A stretch of 64,000 bases of DNA from Benincasa hispida (taxonomy: Eukaryota; Streptophyta; Magnoliopsida; Cucurbitales; Cucurbitaceae), in assembly GCF_009727055.1 (NCBI RefSeq), contig NC_052355.1:50457513-50521512 (forward strand). The letters are read 5' to 3'. The number at the start of each line of letters is the position of its first letter. Position 1 is the first letter of the stretch. Positions 24,061-36,490 of the stretch are shown in pieces. The notes under the pieces were generated by a model, which was not told the DNA's origin, ran no database searches, and saw only the letters and a list, made by a program, of their open reading frames with translations. Made by a program: the position numbers and the translations under genes.

Positions 24061-24497
24061 TTTTCTAACCTCTTCAAGACCTTGGTTGCTGCATGCGTTA
24101 CTAACCTCTCAAATAACCTCTCAAAATCTAATGGCCAACGCATGGCACACACTAATGCATTTGTCAAATACTTAGTCATATTTTTCCTTGGCTTCCAACG
24201 CATGGTTACTCTGGGCAATGTCTCTTGCCAATACTTCGGCCAATCATGCGTTCAACCTTACAAACACATGGTTTTCTTTTCAACTTATGCGTTAATGTCT
24301 CTTAATACTTCACGCTGGATCCTTTTGACCTTACACTTAACCAAATTCCCTCAATTAAAGCTTAACTCAAAACTACTCAAGGAAAATATATTCAACACTT
24401 AGAAATTTTCTTCTCTTCAACATAGGATTTAACTTTCACTTAGTTAATTCCTTTTAACACCTGTTTAAGTAGGAATAATGGAAATTCAGGTTTCACA

Positions 24498-25233
24498 CAA
24501 GGGTGCCTTTATACTCACGCACACAAATCATAATTGACATATATTTTACCTAGAGGGATAGCTTCCACACTCCGACCGCCAGGAACCTATCACTCTTTTC
24601 TCATGGGCTCTAACTAAACACAGTAGAGGTAGGTCTTTTCACCTCTATCCATACACACACACTCAGTTAGTAAACTAATGCATAGGAGTTTGCAAACTTT
24701 ATTTTGACTTTTTTTAATAATAGACCCTATTTTATTCCATTTTGTCTAGACTTACTTCTAAAACAAGTTGGTTATTCTCAAGACTAAAATTTGTTCTATC
24801 GGAGTGACAATGAAAATCAAGTAGACATTACATTTCTAGAAGTTTAAGATTCTAAATAAACATAAAATCAAAGCATTCGATTTTTTTTTATGAAATTAAC
24901 ATGAAAATAACATTTCTTAAGAAAAATGATTTCAAATTTTTTCTTTAAAATTTTAAAATGTCTAAAATTTTGCTTGTGTCTTACTAAAAAGAGTGTGTCA
25001 TCAAAATTTCATCGATAAGAATCAAATGATCATGTTAAAATCAATTAAGAAATATAAAACAAAATGAATGTGATTCTTTTATTTTGTGTTTTTATGCATT
25101 CTCAATCATGCATTTATTCATTCATAGCAAAATGAGTAAGGAGTCAAAAAATAGTCTTTTGGAGCATAAAAAAAATCATGAAGAATCATTTTTAATATGA
25201 AAGACATATTTCATCAAGAAGTAAAAAATTCAT
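24498..25233. other. AT-rich spacer, nothing recognised
   Basis: Lies between the J LTR and the minus-strand pseudogene. There are runs of ACACAC near 24650 and many poly-A/T tracts. No feature could be supported. Confidence 0.4.
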
Positions 25234-26236
25234 AATCTTAATATAACAAAGCTATCAACAAGATATTTGAGCCATAAACATATAGCCAAGATCTGATTGG
25301 TGAGGACTCCATAAACATATAGTCAAGATCTTCTTCTACTCTGAAGCCAACACAGAGGCATAGGTTAGTGATTGTCCATGGACAGAAAAGTTGGCCCTGA
25401 GGCTTGCCAAAGATCCCTTGATTTGCAGTGCGATTATGCAACCAACGTCTATGGGGATGCCTCTGACGATGCAGTAAGAAGCCATCAGGCAATCCCTTGA
25501 TACTGTTTTGTCATGTGTTGTGGGGGTCGACTTTTCTTGACTAGATAAACCCACAGTCTCGCTTCAGGAAGTAATTGATCAGAAGCCAAAGTCTGGATGC
25601 TTGTGAGGTAAATCTTTCGGATCCAATCTTGGCCAATACTCTCAATGCATCAGCCATGTGCTCATTGCTTGGCACCTCAATCAACCTGTTGCTAGGTGCA
25701 ACAAGATTGTCTTTTAGCTTGAATAGTTCGTTGATGTCCTAGGTGCAGAATGACACTTAGCAACCTGAAACCATCACAGCATCCTCATTAGCATGCAAGT
25801 GGACATGGTAAAAATCAGCACCACTTTTGGAATGACTATGGATGGGCTTTGACAAAAGTCCTTCCATCCCAGCTCTGTAATGATATTGGTGATGTAATTG
25901 GGTAGCAGTGATTGCACCGGGAAGAACTTCATTTTTAGCAACATGTCATCATTTTCCTTCTTCCCCATCCTTGTGAGTCCTTTGGTGGGGGAAGTCTCCA
26001 CTACCTTTCCTTCGCCCTTTGCTTGGGCTTTTACATCCTTTGGGTACTCAACAACTATGCTTCTTCTTCTCCTCTTCTTTCTCCTCTCTCTTCCACTGTT
26101 TTTTTTTTTTTTTTCTATTCTCTTATCCTCCTTTCGGCGCAAAATCTTCTCCTTCCTTTGTGCCTTTTTTCATCTCTTTTTCTTCTCTCTTCTTCCTCCT
26201 CTTCATACATCTCTCAGCTCAGTGCCTCAGCTATAA
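25234..26236 (-). pseudogene. Broken plant transposon-associated protein gene (PF20167-like)
   Basis: Read from 26236 down, the minus strand encodes a Lys/Arg/Glu-rich tract (RKEDKRIEKKKKNSGRERRK), then ITELGWKDFCQSPSIVIPKV. After a frameshift comes ARLWVYLVKKSRPPTTHDKT, then SRDCLMASYCIVRGIPIDVG and QSLTYASVLASE. The ELGWKDFC...RLWVYLVK...THDKTVSRD...YCIVRGIPIDVG order resembles the conserved region annotated in plants as a putative plant transposon protein. Such genes are carried by large non-autonomous LTR elements. At least one frameshift and one stop break it. The family assignment is from memory. Confidence 0.6.
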
Positions 26237-26252
26237 CCTTGATACGGTTATT

Positions 26253-27088
26253 TGTTGGGGTTGATGCTCTAAACACTCGTTGGGTTCTATAGTTTGTAAA
26301 CACAGTTTTAAACAAATGCTTGTGATGTATAATATAAGATATTTTCTTCACTTTTGTCTATGGAAAATTGGATGTTTTATTTTCTTTACCACAAACCAAT
26401 AAACTAAGATCCCTGGTTGTCGTTTGTAACTTAAGCATATATGTGGTGATATATAGATGGATCATGCCTTAAGTGATAACCAAAATGGTCTGTAGTATAT
26501 GGATATAGGAGGGATACCTTATCTTGGTAACGCTACAGATGTGACCCGCTGTGTAGAATAGTTACAAGTGTTGTGACTTGCTACAGATGGTATGATCTTG
26601 ATCATTCATGTGGAGACATGCGAGCGAGGGCGTCCTATACAAAGAAGTTTGTATAAGACTAGACCACGAAATGTTATAGTCTCGTTATATAACGCCGTTC
26701 ACGACAGAGACTTCACTTCACTAGGATGACCATAGGTAACATAACCTTAATCCTAAATAAGTTGGGAGCTCTTGCCTTTAAGGGCGGTCCTCTGATTTGC
26801 ATGGGTGCGAGTGGCTAGATCGCCGACTCAAACCTACCACTTTGGGGATTCTTCTGATTTGGGAGCTGGGAACTTAGCTGCACAAGATGGAATTCACTCC
26901 TTCCCCGAAGTAGAGGTAAGTAGATAGATTGCTCCCTTAAGGGCTAATTTTGGGGTTTGAACGATGTGGCGCCACACACCTTCTCCTGTCTCTTATACAC
27001 ATCTAGATGTGTATAAGAGACAGGTCCATTAGAGGGATCAGTGATACTTAAAGAGTTAGATGTAACTACAGGGGCAAAACGGTAATTT
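26253..27088 (+). mobile_element. Truncated Copia LTR, family 1 (K), containing adapter sequence
   Basis: Starts TGTTGGGGTTGATGC and follows LTR G (reverse) and LTR A closely: TGGATCATGCCTTAAGTGAT at 26459, GATGGAATTCACTCC near 26888, ATTAGAGGGATCAGTGATA near 27029, ACTACAGGGGCAAAACGGTA near 27065. It stops matching at about 27088, roughly 1.2 kb short of the family length. About 50 bp expected between 26985 and 27024 are replaced by a 38-bp Tn5 mosaic-end palindrome. Confidence 0.85.
26986..27023. other. Tn5 mosaic-end (Nextera-type) adapter palindrome; assembly artefact
   Basis: CTGTCTCTTATACACATCT is followed directly by its reverse complement AGATGTGTATAAGAGACAG. This is the 19-bp Tn5 mosaic end in head-to-head form, as used in transposase-based libraries and as the circularisation junction of Nextera mate-pair libraries. 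It does not occur in LTRs A or G at the equivalent place. It is not plant DNA. Confidence 0.97.
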
Positions 27089-30000
27089 GTCCCACATGTT
27101 TCAAATATTTAAAATTTAATTCCCATTCATATGTTTCTTTTTAGGTTCAACAAGCCATTTTTAGTATATGAAAAATTGAAAACATCGAAAATATAAAGAA
27201 AAAAGAAATCAAATTAATTTGATAACAATATGTACAAAATAATAATAAAAAATATTTAGATGCAATTGAATTTGTAACAAACATATAAACAAATTAAAAG
27301 TTAGTTGAATAAAATCAAATTTGATAATAAAAAATAAATTCAAATATAAATTAGAGAGAAAAAGTAAGTTTTTGTTTATTTTGATTAAAAAAATTGTTAA
27401 GTAGTTAGATAAAATCTAATTTGATAATAAAATATAAATTCAAATATAATTCGAGAAGAAAAATCAGGAAGGGAGTTCTTTATTTGCAATTATATTGTAC
27501 TCATAATTCCATTTTCATAAGCTTTATATTTATAACTCCATCAACCACAAAAACCTATGAAAAAGCATAATTCGTTGTAGAGGCATAGCAAGAATAAAAG
27601 GTAATTAAAAATACAAAAAATGATCAAATTTAAATGAAATATACAGTTTATTAGATGATAATATGTATAAAATATTTCGTAAAATCTTAATTAAAATAAA
27701 AAAAATTAATTCGAATTTAGAATAATAAAAAAATAAATAATATAATATAAAATCCAAAGATGTATTATAAGTTAAAATTCAAATGGTGATAAACAAATTA
27801 AATATTGATTAATTTTGAATATTTTCAAAAAGTGTTTAAATCAAATCAAAATAAATAGCTAGAATCCATTAGGGAAGAAAAATGAGAAAGAGATTGGTTT
27901 AGTTTAAATCAATTCGTGGAGTAGTTATCAAAATCTAATTTTTATATTAAAAATAAATTTAAATTTCAAAAGAGGGAAAAATGACAAAGAGATTAGTTTA
28001 TTTTAAATCAAATTCTAATTGTAAAGTTATAGCATGTGGTGGCAATGTATGGAAAAACAATTCAACCGATTCTTGTGCAATCAACATATGACCATTCTTT
28101 TTAGGAAGTGATATTTCTTTTCCCAAAATGTTAAAATAATATAAAAATAGCATATACAGCTAATTTATTAAAAATGTGAGAAATATGCAGCTAATTCATT
28201 AAAAATGTATGTATACAATTATGAAAAACAATATGGAGAAGTTTTAATAATATATGAATATTTAAAATATAAATTTAGTAGAAAAATCTTGATATTTTAT
28301 TAAGGTAAGATAAATTCGAAAAATTGTTAAATAAAATCTAAAATAATAAAAAGATATAGAGATTATGTTAACTAAATGAGTAAAATTAGGAGGGTGGTTG
28401 TCCTTACAAATATCAATAATTACCTGTATATATATTTCATCTACGAACGAGGTAAAGGACAAATTAAGGGTTTAGAAATTTGTGACCATATTCATGTCAC
28501 ATGAGTTGTCATAATTCTTATTATGGGGCGGTTTTGCTATTTTTTAGAATGAAACATCAAATTCCGCCCTACATTCAAATTTTCCTTTAATTTATTAGAT
28601 TTGTTGAGAACACACCATAATTATAGGAATTGGACGAGGGTATATTTGTCCATTTTTAGCTTCTAAGTAGTAGGAGATTTAGTTATTCGGCTATTGTTCA
28701 AAGGTTTGGCCATTTTTTAAAAATACTATTCTATGTTAGCCATATGTCAGATATATCCTTAGTCTTGTTTGGGTTTCGTTTGGGCTGATTATGGGTTGTG
28801 GTCTTTTGGGCTTTTTTCTTGTCTTTTCAAACATTTGGCTTAATTTTGTGTTAATATTGCAATATTTTTTGGGGGTTTCTCCATACGCTAAAAACTTCCA
28901 ATATTTACAAATTCATCTAACACAAAATAAGTAGGGATACTTATATAATATATCAACTACTATGGTAACCTTCCAATATGGCAATCTTATTATTTTTTTA
29001 AAAAAAAATCTCTACCACATTAAAAGAGACAAAATAGAAAATCTTTTAACTCTCCATCTTGCCCTTATTTTCTTTTAAAATTTCTATTTTACCCTTTTTC
29101 CTTAATTTCATTTTTTCTCTTCACGTAAAATTGCTCTTCATATAACTATTTTTCTAATTAATCTCCTACTCCTTCATTTTAAAACCTTTCCAAGTATAAA
29201 GGAAGTTTCAATTCAATCTTTTTGTGAATGAGAAGTTTCATGAAAATAGTTTGTTTCACTATGATTTCTTCCTTAAAAATCGTCGAAGCTCAAGAACAAT
29301 ATTCAAGATTTAGATTAGTGGTTGTTTAATTAAGTTTTATAATTTCATTGCAATTTTAGTTTTTTTTTTTCATTTTCATTAAGTGATATTTTAATAATAG
29401 TAGGTGCCTGCAATTCTTATGAGAAGTTGTCAAATTTTACCAAAGTAAATGATGGAGAATGAAGTTTGCTTAAAGAGGAAAGCTTTTATTTTATTTTTTT
29501 TTTAATTGGAAGAATTTGTTTGAATTGAGGATCTTCGTGAATTTGATTTGATTTGATTTTTTGTATTTTTTTTCACAAGTAAATGGTGAACAAATCACAA
29601 TCATGTTCCAAAGATTAGATTGGGTTGAGGTTCTTTTTATTTGACTAATTTTAGAGAAGTAAACAATGAAGAATGAAATTTGCTTAAAAAGTGATTTTGG
29701 ATTTATGTGGATTTTTTTGGCAACAAACTGCTTCAAATTGTGTTCTAAAGATTAGGTTAAGTTGCGATTTTAATTTGATTGATTGTTTGTTTTTTAGATT
29801 AAATATTGATATTTTTGTTTAAATCTTTGATATATTTATAAGTGATTTTGTTGCTTTTTTCTTTTATATCTTGGCTTTTTTCTTATTCATTCACATAATA
29901 ACTTTTAGATTTCTATCTTGCCTTTAGAACTCTTCACAACAATGATGTTTATGCAATCCACAAAATTTGATCCCTCAAAAGGACAATTGTTTTTCTTTGC

Positions 30001-30880
30001 ATTTATGTATATGTAAATCTCTCCAAAATAATAGTAACCAATGGTCTATATTTTTTTCCTTGTTCATTTTTTTTTTTTTTTTTTTGGTAATTTTTGGTAT
30101 ATTATTAAGCAACAATCTCAATAAAAATGTAAATGCTTAATTATTGATTGAATTCGAATTGATATTGAAAAGAGAAGAGAGGGAGAGTATTTACATTTTT
30201 GGGAACATTCTATCTAAAAACACATCAATCATTCTATCTTTTGCATTTTCTAGAACTATAAACTTTTTAAACTCTCTTTAAATTACCTAAATAAATTAAC
30301 TTTATAATTTTATTAATTTTTAGATGCATTGTGTTTGATAATTATAGCTGGTATTAAAAAATTGTTATTGCCTACAAAATCATAAACAATGAAAAATGCT
30401 TTGAGGATTTATGAAACGTTTAAAGTAGCAAACAATTTTTATTAATGAGATAAAAAAGAGGATTCATTTTAGAAAACAAAAAAAAGGCTTTTTTTTTTTT
30501 AAATAACAAATATTTAAATAAATGTCAAAATTATAATTTCGTAAATGAAAAAAATGTTTAATGTTTTCCTTTTAAAAAAATTATATAATATTTACTTGTT
30601 TCATGATAAAGGCTGCTATTTTTCAAATAATTAAATTTAAACTTCAAGATTTCACCTACATTATATTTCTTACTAATAATACTTAAAATATTAAAAAGGA
30701 AAAAAATCTTTCTATAAAATAACTCCATGCATGCAATTAGTGCTACCGATTTTTTTTAAAAAAAAGTGAAAAACAGAAGACAAAAGAAAAAGAAAAATTA
30801 TATGCATGCAGTTGATGGCTTAAAACCAAAATCTGAAAGGTAAATAACGTGTAAAAACAATAAAATAAAAATAGTTTAGA
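27089..30880. other. Very AT-rich intergenic region with diffuse repeats
   Basis: No gene was found. 27295-28020 holds several imperfect copies of a unit containing TAGATAAAATCTAATTTGAT, AATATAAATTCAAATATAA and GAGAAGAAAAAT. Long T/A tracts occur at 30067-30085 and 30487-30500. Frames at 28262-28462 and 29491-29736 are AT-driven. Confidence 0.55.
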
Positions 30881-31180
30881 CCATGTTTGGTAATCATTTT
30901 AGTTTTTATTTTTGTTTTTAAAATTAAACCTATAGACACTACTTCCACTTCCAAATTTCGTTATTTATTATCTATTTTTCATCGATAATTTAAAAAACAA
31001 AACCAAATTTTGAGAACTATAAAAAATAGCTTTCAAAAAGGTGTTTTTGATTTTGGAATTTGACTAAAAATTTAACCATTGTAAGAAAGATGCGAATTAT
31101 TGTAAAAAAAAAAATGAATGAAATAGAATTGGTTTTAAAAAACAAAAACTAAAAACTAAAATCCCGTAATCATTTGGTTT
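30881..31180 (+). repeat. MITE-like repeat
   Basis: Starts ACCATGTTTGGTAATCATTT and contains AAATTAAACCTATAGACACT and TACTTCCACTTCCAAATTTC. It ends near a reverse-complement-like AAAACTAAAATCCCGTAATC. This pattern (TTTGGTAACCATTT... with AAGCCTATAAACACTACTTCC inside) is a very common dispersed repeat in cucurbit genomes as I know them. A second, inverted and partial copy is at 35440-35635. Confidence 0.55.
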
Positions 31181-31699
31181 TGAAAATTAAACTTATTTCG
31201 TCAACATTTCTTACAATGATTTGTATCTTTCTGAGGGACCTTTAATATTAATATTGTTGTTTTCAAAACTTATTAGAGAAATATTATTGTTTTGAAACTT
31301 ATTAGAGAAATATTGTTGTTTTGGGAGTTCGAGGCTAGAGGTCGAACGTTGAGAACTCGACTAATGTGGAGGTCGAACGTTGAGAACTCGACGAACAAAC
31401 AAAAACTTGGAAACAATATATAGGCCAAAACTTCAACCCTCGACAAGGGAAATCTTGTGAATCTCGCTTAGGTTGTCGAAGGTTGAAGTTTCGACTCACA
31501 TCCACCCTCGAGATTGCAGGTTTATTATTTTTCTTTTTCTCTCATAGAGGAATAAAGTAATGAGATGGTATACTATATGTATCTGTGTACTCGAGCTGCT
31601 TCTAACAACCTATGCATTTTGTTATCATTTCGAATTCGACAGAGGCTTGTGGGATTGATGTGAGGGGGTGGGGATGGCTATATTTCTAGGAGCGAACTC
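31181..31699. repeat. Spacer with short GAGGTCGAACGTTGAGAACT repeats
   Basis: Two adjacent copies of GAGGTCGAACGTTGAGAACTCGAC lie at 31336 and 31369. A related GGTCGAGGGTTCAAAGTTCG/GGTCGATGGTTCAAAATTCG pair lies at 35218-35280. No gene was found. Confidence 0.5.
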
Positions 31700-31724
31700 N
31701 NNNNNNNNNNNNNNNNNNNNNNNN
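31700..31724. other. Assembly gap (25 N)
   Basis: A run of 25 undetermined bases. The round number suggests a placeholder gap of unknown true size. Confidence 0.98.
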
Positions 31725-34120
31725 TCTCCACATTTATGTGTTGCAAAATATCAAAACTCAATTCCTTTTCCCAAACAGGTCTCTACGTTAGGGAGCTGTG
31801 GAGGAAATTTTATATCGTACATATAATGGAATCTTCCTATAGCTTCTGAATTGGGTCACTTACATATAAGCAAAAGAAACCTGGTTCGGATCATTCGGGG
31901 CAAACCTCACGGAGTCTTTATGCTTGTTCAAACTCTCTGTGAATTATAAAAAAACTAATTAGGGACAATATTTAAAATAATTTTAAAATTAAAAAATAGA
32001 TAATAATTTCATTCATTTTACCAGCATGGACCCACAGCTGCTCCCCGGACGAAGTGAACGTACGCCTATGTATATATAATATTAGGCCAAGAATATATTT
32101 TCCGGAGTGACATCTTTGGCAAAACTGGTCAAGGAGAAAAAAACCCACACTCAATTAAACTTTGCCACAGATAGTCCATCGCACCACCAAATGTGCCCAA
32201 CTTTTGGACCCAATCTCCAGTTCCTTAGTCAATATCATGTGGAACGGGTTAGATTACTAAGGCGATGGGGACATCTTGCTGAAAATCCGGGAATTGTTTC
32301 TCATTCACCCTTGTTCAAAGAAGGATGCCATCACCAATGTGAAAACATATTGGAGGAGGGATCAATTCGATCCGCCATATGTTTTGGGACAATTCGGTAC
32401 AAAAAATTAGGCAAATATGGCACAAAAATAAATTTTTGTAGGCTCCCAAATTAACTTGAAAACACAAAAAACATTATTTAGAGGGAATTTACTTAAAAGA
32501 ACAATATACAATTAAAAAAAATTGTGAATAAAATAAATTAAATTAGGTTTTAATTAATATATTTTGTTCAGGTCGCTATAGGAAAGCAAGGATTAAAAAC
32601 ATATATCTATTACTGGTTGAGCTACAATTGTGTGGCTGGTCCTAGTTCACACAAATTTTGTCTCTGCTACCTAAATTTTTAAATTATAATTTAGAATTAA
32701 TTTAACTAATCATGATATAAAATTGGAAAATTGGAATTAAAACAACATATCGAGAAAACCGTGCTTACGCGTCCAAAACTAACTTGAAGCGTCATTAAAC
32801 ATGGATGTAAGCTTGTTGGAGGCCATGTTGGAAATCGCTTCCCAAAGGGCCCATAGGTTGCAAAAGTTGAGAGGCCCAACTTATCTTTCGAACCTCAGGT
32901 CTTGTTGTTTTGATAGTCTGTCTATAACAACCATTGCCAAGCAAACTTCCACCCCACTAATACTGCCCCGCCATCATGGAGGCTTAAGCTAAACATGGGC
33001 TAGGGAAACATCAAGTGAACCCAAAAATGACTTGATTTATCTTGAAAACAGGACTTCCATCCGATCAATTTATGTAAACATGGCTCCGCGGCATATTTTC
33101 TTTATGGACAAGTTTCCTCATTTGGCTTCATTCTGGTGAGGCTCACAAAATTGTGTTCCTAAACCATCATTTAAAACTTAACCTCGATCCTTGTAATTAT
33201 CGGGAGCCGGTGGGGTCCTCACCAATACAGTACAAATTAAACCAGGTCATCGTACCATTCACTCTCGTGGACCGGCCACACGCTTTCACCGTCAAAAACA
33301 GGTAACCCCAATAACCACTTATGTCTTGTTAGAGTGGATAGTTGCACTTCTTCAACAGGGACATAGGAATCGTATGCATCTCGGGGGCCTCCATTTCTTC
33401 TCGAACCAAGGGCTGTGATCAGGATTGCCAGTCCAAACTGAATAATCCTGCACTCTTGATGTTTGCAAAGCTATTTCTCCAGTTAATACGATCTCGCCAT
33501 TACAAAATAATCGATATGTTCTAAAGTTAGAACATGAATGGACACATTTCGGTCCCCGTCAAACCATTTGCTGGGTGTTCACTGCTCAATTATTACCAGC
33601 ATTGTCGTATCTGAAATTAACCCACCTCTTACGTTGGGTTACATTTTTCTCTCAGGATTTTTCGATACTTAGTGATCTCGACAAGCCATCATTACCGAGA
33701 CTATTCCACTCAGGTTGCATGTCATAGCACTAAATTGTTCCCAAAGCGCAAAGTTACGTCGTCATAATTGCTTTAAATGCTCGCATACTATTTATGGCCG
33801 TTTGCTCCATTTTTAACATGAAATACAAAGATTTGTATTGAGGACTACTAACAAATATGTCATGTAGCCTGAATGTTACTTCTTCTCAATTTCAACCTGT
33901 ACCGGCATGAAGATTACTGGTCACGCACCTAATGCCTGTCTTACAATCCTAATCCATCGTATGTTGAAGAAGACTGGTAGCCGAAAAGTTTCACGTTTAT
34001 TTCACAATGAGATGGATTGGATAGAATCTAGCCCACTGACAACGATGTGATTTTGTAACCAGTTAGTGACATATCGAGGAAGGTGCTTTTATTACAAAGA
34101 TGGCTCCAGATAGTTAGGAT
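31725..34120. other. Non-AT-rich island without identifiable genes
   Basis: Sequence between the gap and about 34120 looks clearly less AT-rich than its surroundings and less repetitive. All frames are short (longest 115 codons at 32107-32454, no domain seen). It matches none of the repeat families in the window. Candidates are a degraded gene region, an organelle insertion, or a transposon with captured DNA. Nothing in it lets me choose. Confidence 0.4.
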
Positions 34121-34530
34121 TGAATTAATAAATAATTTTTTTATTAAATTATATATTCCATTTCTTATGTATATCATTTGTTATTTATAATTTATTGTAT
34201 ATTCAATTTTTTTATTATAATAATCTACTTGTATATTCATTTTTTTTTTTTTTAATAATTAAAGTTTACATTATAATAATCTATATATTCATTTATATTA
34301 TAATAATATAATATAATTCCAATTTATTTTCAATTTATTGTCTAATGATTATTCAAATTATAGTATTACATAATTCTAATACTATTCAATTGTTGTCTAA
34401 TGAATTATTCAATATAATAATAATTCTAATATATTGAATTTATAGTCTAATGATTATTCAATATATTAGTAATGATTATTAGGCTCTTTTTTTCATCTTT
34501 TTTTTATATATTTTCTATGGAAATTCAAAT
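34121..34530. repeat. AT-rich simple-sequence region
   Basis: Repeats of TATTATAATAATCTATATATTC and ATTCTAATA-TATTGAATT type motifs between 34190 and 34470. Not coding. Confidence 0.6.
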
Positions 34531-34960
34531 AAGAGTGAAAAACTCTGCGTCTCTCCTAAGATCTCGTGCTTCTCACTCTCACTCTCGCTCTCTCTCAATA
34601 TCTTGCTCTCCTCTGTTATTGTTGTTATTTTTTCATTAATGATTACTAGCTTTACATTTCTTCTAGAATAATCACAAAACACGTTTTTTGATTATGGGAT
34701 CTACTCCCAGAAACTCAATGCGTAATTATAATTTCATTTTTCAATTATTCAACCATTTCATTTTACCAAGTTCAATGTTAGTCGGAATTAGTCAATATAA
34801 ACTAAATCTTGCTCTCTCCAACATTCTCGCTTTTGAATCTCGGCTCTCTCCTAAAAATCTCGCTTTGAAATCTTGCTCTCTCTTTAAAATCTCGTTCAAT
34901 TTCTCGCTCTTCTCCTACTATCTCGCTCTTGAAATCGCTCTCTCCTTAATCTACTAGCCC
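34531..34960 (+). repeat. Degenerate TCTCGCTCT repeat region
   Basis: Many copies of TCTCGCTCT, ATCTCGCTTTTGAA and TCTTGCTCTCTC, about every 20-35 bp, best seen at 34545-34610 and 34800-34945. The 89-codon frame at 34688-34957 is a product of the repeat. Confidence 0.6.
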
Positions 34961-36490
34961 ATTTATCTTCCTAATCTCTTTGAAGTTTCGACATAGTGTG
35001 TGTAAACCTTCCGACAACTATATACAAAATTTTTCGTAGGACAAAGCTAATTCGGAATTGTCTTTCAATTCCAAGCATAACTTGTATCCAGTGCGCTTCA
35101 TATTCGCCTAAGAATTCCAGGGGAACCTTATGAAAATTTAGAAATACGATATTTTGATAGAGGAAGGTCTCCGGAATGATAATTAAACAGACTCAATAAT
35201 AATGTTAGGAAGGGCAAGGTCGAGGGTTCAAAGTTCGACGTACAAGTGAAAGGAAGGTCGATGGTTCAAAATTCGACCTATGTAGGTCGAATTTTCCACC
35301 CTCGACTTATTTTAAAAAATAATAATAATATTTTTACAAATAGTTTGAAAACAACAATATTTGCCTAAATAGTTTCTAAAAGGACAATATTCTTTTAATT
35401 TTCCCCTTTCTTGAGTACTATAGTTGAATTTTTAACCAAAATTAAAAAACAAACGACTTCTTGAAAGTTACTTTTTTTTAACATTCAAAATTTGACTTGA
35501 TTTTTTAAATCATTGGTTAAGAGCAGATAACAAAAGAAGAAATTTAGAATTAAAGTAGGGTCTATAGGCTTAATTTTTAAAAATAAAAATAAAAAATAAA
35601 ATGATTACTTAAATGATTACTAAAAGAACCTTAAAAATGGATGATTTTGTAACCTCCCCACTAAAAATACGTGTATGAACTATGACATTTTCCCCCCCAA
35701 AAAAAGAAAAAAATTTTCTGCATGCTACTTTTTAAAACCGTCAAATTGAAAATAAATTCCAGAATAAAAATATTTTAAACTTACAAACTAAAAATAATAA
35801 TAACTAATTATGATAAGGATATTTTGATAAGATAAAAAAAAAAAAGAAGAAGAAATGGTGAAAATCCATGAATTAAAAAAAAACCTATTTGAGACTTTTT
35901 TTTATAAAAAAACAAAAAACTATCTGAGACATTTGGTAAGATATATCCTAAGATACTGTTTGAATCGTAGATATTGTTTCATGGATGTAGATATTAAATA
36001 TTTGAGATTTGAATATCTGAGTTTTAAATATATAGGATAATTAATGTGTGTGTTTGGATGTGTAGGATAATTAATATCTATAAGTTAAATTTTTGAGTTC
36101 CATTTAATAATTTATATATAGAAACTAAAAGCAAATTGAGATCAATTAAATTCAACATTAATTAATTTAATATTATGTTAGTTAATTATTTAATTAATAA
36201 AATAAAAATAAATAAATACTTTTTAATTAAACATAATTAGATTAATTAGAATATTGATAATTAACACTGATAATTTATATTAAATAGTAAAGATAACATA
36301 ATAGTAAAGATATTAGTTGAAATTTATTAAGTCTATTTAATAATAAATTAAAATTAATAATAGTGAATATTCGATATTATTTATTAATTAACTAAACCAT
36401 ATTCGACATAAAAATCTTTCTTTCTTTTTTTTTTTTTGTAGGATATCAAATTCCATGTTAAAATTTAAAAAAATAGAATTCTGTAAAACA
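34961..36490. other. AT-rich intergenic region with a MITE-like fragment
   Basis: Includes the GGTCGA repeat pair (35218-35280), an inverted partial copy of the MITE-like repeat (35440-35635), and a TTTAGGATAATTAATATCT-type duplicated phrase near 36025-36080. No gene was found. Confidence 0.45.

Larger units (their letters stand above)
21716..24497 (-). mobile_element. LTR of element J (about 2.8 kb, minisatellite-rich)
   Basis: Runs on the minus strand from a likely start TGTGAAACCTGAATTTCC (plus-strand end near 24497) to ...GAATTTGTTCA beside the primer site. It contains a TAAATAGGGCC-type region near 23170 (minus-strand TATA) and two repeat arrays (22075-22450 and 23395-24060). A 10-base G run occurs near 21931-21940. 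The upper boundary is inferred only from a TG...CA fit. The superfamily is not decided: the primer site suits Copia and some gypsy elements. Confidence 0.6.

Noticed and set aside
23510..24402. Overlapping ORFs up to 187 codons on both strands
   Set aside because: Produced by the CpG-rich minisatellite of the J LTR; the His/Met/Cys-rich composition reflects the repeat.
25898..26292. Plus-strand ORFs rich in Ser/Leu/Phe
   Set aside because: Shadow of the Lys/Arg-rich minus-strand pseudogene.
32107..32454. 115-codon ORF as a gene
   Set aside because: No domain, no splice or promoter context; composition typical of the surrounding non-coding island.
31725..34120. Organelle DNA insertion
   Set aside because: Considered, but I could not recognise any plastid or mitochondrial gene; kept only as an open possibility.
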